Source: SIG588 sp045654545 (lineage in GTDB: Bacteria; Bacillota; Clostridia; Oscillospirales; Acutalibacteraceae). Taken from it: a DNA stretch of 7,300 bases. The stretch lies in NCBI GenBank assembly GCA_045654545.1, contig JAZONO010000054.1, forward strand, positions 1 through 7,300. Direction: 5' to 3'. Below the pieces are notes generated by a model. The model searched no databases. It had not been told where the DNA came from and worked only from the letters and a program-made list of their open reading frames with translations. Every line of letters begins with the position of its first letter. The stretch's first letter is position 1. Made by a program: the position numbers and the translations under genes. This document shows, one piece after another, positions 6,387-7,300 of this stretch.

Positions 6387-6408
6387 TATTCTTTATTCTT
6401 TCTTCTTT
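6387..6408. repeat. Left arm of the 22-nt inverted repeat around the four-helix-bundle gene
   Basis: A perfect reverse complement of 6817-6838 and also of 6324-6345. Paired with the right arm it encloses the whole gene, as the complementary ends of 23S rRNA intervening sequences do. Paired with 6324-6345 it makes a 22-bp hairpin with a 41-nt loop. The sequence is a pyrimidine-rich run of TTC and TTTA steps, so part of the match could reflect simple composition, but 22 of 22 is strong. Confidence 0.8.
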
Positions 6409-6439
6409 ATTATTTATTCTTTTGAAAAGAGGAAAAGAT

Positions 6440-6832
6440 GTGAAAAAAGAGAACCCGTTACTGGACAAAACCTTGCGTTTTGCCGCTCGTATAGTGAAAC
6501 TTCATACATACCTCTTTAAAGAGAAGAAAGAAAGCGTTATTGCAAAGCAAATTGTTCGCAGCGCAACTTCCATCGGAGCCAACGCCAACGAGGCGGTTTA
6601 CGGCATCAGCAAGGCGGATTTTATAGCAAAACTACAAATTTCGTTAAAAGAAACGGCGGAAACTGAATATTGGCTTCGTCTTTTGGTTCTTTCGGAATAT
6701 ATCACCGAAAAAGAGGGCGAGTCGTTACTGGCGGACTGCTTGGAAATTAAACGAATATTGGTTTCTACGCTCAATACGGCAAAGGAAAACAAAAAAGCGG
6801 CGAGCACGCTCGTCGAAAAGAAGAAAGAATAA
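6440..6832 (+). CDS. Four-helix-bundle protein, 23S rRNA intervening-sequence (S23/IVP) family
   Basis: A 130-residue protein of the family first found inside 23S rRNA intervening sequences (Leptospira, Coxiella and others). Its molecular role is unresolved; family members are small helical bundles that form oligomers, and a relative (Avd) serves diversity-generating retroelements. Family motifs are clear: NPLLDKTLRFAARIVKL near the start, RSATSIGANANEA (40-52), and KADFIAKLQISLKE with YWLRLL (58-82). I chose GTG at 6440, with AGAGGA 6 nt upstream; an in-frame TTG at 6422 would precede that site. The last 13 residues, a Lys-rich tail, come from the direct repeat and extend beyond the usual family end. 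It lies between a tRNA and a tRNA fragment, not in rRNA, and is visibly richer in A and T than the neighbouring operon, which suggests transfer. Confidence 0.92.
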   Translation: MKKENPLLDKTLRFAARIVKLHTYLFKEKKESVIAKQIVRSATSIGANANEAVYGISKADFIAKLQISLKETAETEYWLRLLVLSEYITEKEGESLLADCLEIKRILVSTLNTAKENKKAASTLVEKKKE

Positions 6833-6859
6833 AGAATAGAGCAAAAATAAGAAGGATCG
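6792..6859 (+). repeat. Right 68-nt direct repeat
   Basis: The partner of 6299-6366. It overlaps the end of the four-helix-bundle gene (codons 118-130 and the stop) and contains the right arm of the 22-nt inverted repeat at 6817-6838. It ends in GATCG, exactly where tRNA-like sequence begins. Recombination between the two copies would delete 493 nt, including the gene. Confidence 0.9.
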
Positions 6860-6890
6860 TCCCCCGGTTCGAATCCGGGCAAGCGTGCCA
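6860..6890 (+). pseudogene. Orphan tRNA 3' half (T-arm, acceptor strand and CCA)
   Basis: A canonical T-arm, CCCGG-TTCGAAT-CCGGG (6863-6879), is followed by a 7-nt acceptor strand CAAGCGT, discriminator G and CCA (6880-6890). A strong terminator follows at once, as after a real tRNA gene. No D-arm or anticodon arm lies upstream; the cassette repeat abuts it instead. It is either the 3' half of a tRNA split by the cassette or a tRNA-end attachment-site duplication. The amino-acid identity cannot be read because the anticodon is missing. Confidence 0.75.
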
Positions 6891-6926
6891 AAAAGTGCCG
6901 AGAAATCAAGGTTTCTCGGCACTTTT
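6891..6926 (+). terminator. Rho-independent terminator of the tRNA locus
   Basis: A perfect 15-bp stem (6891-6905 with 6912-6926, loop TCAAGG) has an A-rich 5' arm and ends in TTTT, followed by ACTTTTC. It begins directly after the tRNA CCA, so it marks the 3' end of the transcript started at about 6056. Confidence 0.9.
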
Positions 6927-6936
6927 ACTTTTCTAT

Positions 6937-6961
6937 ACTCACTCAATTTTATTGAGTGAGT
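6937..6961. terminator. Second hairpin, backup terminator
   Basis: A perfect 11-bp stem (ACTCACTCAAT / ATTGAGTGAGT) has a 3-nt loop TTT and is followed by TTTTC. It may be a backup terminator, or an operator-like palindrome for the spacer downstream. From 6962 to 7196 I see only small hairpins (for example around 7034-7063) and no supported gene. Confidence 0.6.
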
Positions 6962-7196
6962 TTTCTTGCTTTGGGAGTGCAGAACATTCTCAAGCTTTTA
7001 ACATATCCCGATTGACTGCGTGAGTGGCTTTTCACTTGGATTTTTCATGATTGAAAACACAAGTCCCCGTGTAAAACGCGGAAATGTATGGTATGCTTCT
7101 CCTCGTGCCGTATCGACGTTATGTCAATAAAGAAAGGGCCGGTGTTTTGAATGGAAAACATCATTACAATCCAAAATTTGCGTAGTGTTGCGTATT

Positions 7197-7300
7197 GTAA
7201 CCACCACATTTGCCAAAAAGTACGGTAAACCCGTGATTGCGTTTTCGGGTTGTGTCACAGCGGATGCCGAAGTGTGTAACGCACACGGCATCGATGCGTT
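7197..7300 (+). pseudogene. Glycerate kinase C-terminal fragment, 5'-truncated, runs off the window
   Basis: In the frame starting at 7197 the translation contains FAKKYGKPVIAFSGCV and then VCNAHGIDA, the well conserved near-C-terminal segment of clostridial glycerate kinases of the GlxK type. No earlier part of the enzyme is recognisable upstream: this frame stays open back to about 7130 but shows neither a proper start nor the preceding GKTPxGVA motif. An ATG at 7151 is in a different frame and stops after 25 codons. The fragment is therefore probably a decayed gene remnant. It continues past 7300, so its 3' end cannot be judged. Confidence 0.62.

Noticed and set aside
6440..6832. Avd accessory protein of a diversity-generating retroelement
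   Set aside because: The fold family is shared, but there is no reverse transcriptase, template repeat or variable repeat in the window, and the motifs fit the S23/IVP branch better.
6097..6890. One split or permuted tRNA made of the 5' half at 6097 and the 3' half at 6860
   Set aside because: The acceptor strands GCCCCCT and CAAGCGT are not complementary, so they come from two different tRNA genes.
7151..7228. Small gene starting ATG at 7151
   Set aside because: It stops after 25 codons, and a different frame through the same bases carries the glycerate kinase similarity.

Overview
The window looks like a piece of a Firmicutes chromosome near the replication origin, most likely from a fairly GC-rich clostridium; an Oscillospirales-type gut anaerobe is my guess, not something the sequence proves. 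The evidence is the gene order mnmE - mnmG - rsmG, which sits beside oriC in many Firmicutes, a perfect ParB-type parS palindrome inside mnmG with a near-perfect one after rsmG, a YerB/DUF3048 lipoprotein, and consensus sigma-A promoters.

Positions 1-430 hold no credible gene. They contain two 60-nt copies of a double-hairpin repeat (1-60 and 331-390) and several other palindromes. A sigma-A promoter at 433-461, with a second candidate at 478-507, leads into an operon: mnmE (574-1956), an unannotated 46-codon single-helix membrane protein (1973-2113), mnmG (2110-3984) and rsmG (3981-4703). The last three overlap by 4 nt at each junction (ATGA, GTGA), so translation is probably coupled. MnmE and MnmG together make the carboxymethylaminomethyl-type modification at U34 of several tRNAs; RsmG makes m7G in the 530 loop of 16S rRNA. 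The theme is decoding fidelity. Two strong hairpins (4714-4760, 4777-4808) separate this operon from a convergent lipoprotein gene of the DUF3048/YerB family (complement 4825-5928), which has its own promoter at 5964-5992.

The right-hand quarter (6021-6961) is the unusual part. A near-consensus promoter (6021-6049) reads into a broken tRNA-Arg 5' half interrupted by hairpins, then an intact tRNA-Arg(CCT) (6225-6299), then a low-GC cassette encoding a four-helix-bundle protein of the 23S rRNA intervening-sequence (S23/IVP) family (6440-6832). The cassette has 22-nt inverted repeats at its edges and 68-nt direct repeats on either side. It ends on an orphan tRNA 3' half (6860-6890), followed by two strong hairpins (6891-6926, 6937-6961). 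This resembles an rRNA intervening sequence relocated to a tRNA operon. It is the best candidate here for something undescribed.

The last 300 bases contain a short spacer and the start of a 5'-truncated glycerate kinase fragment that runs off the window end.
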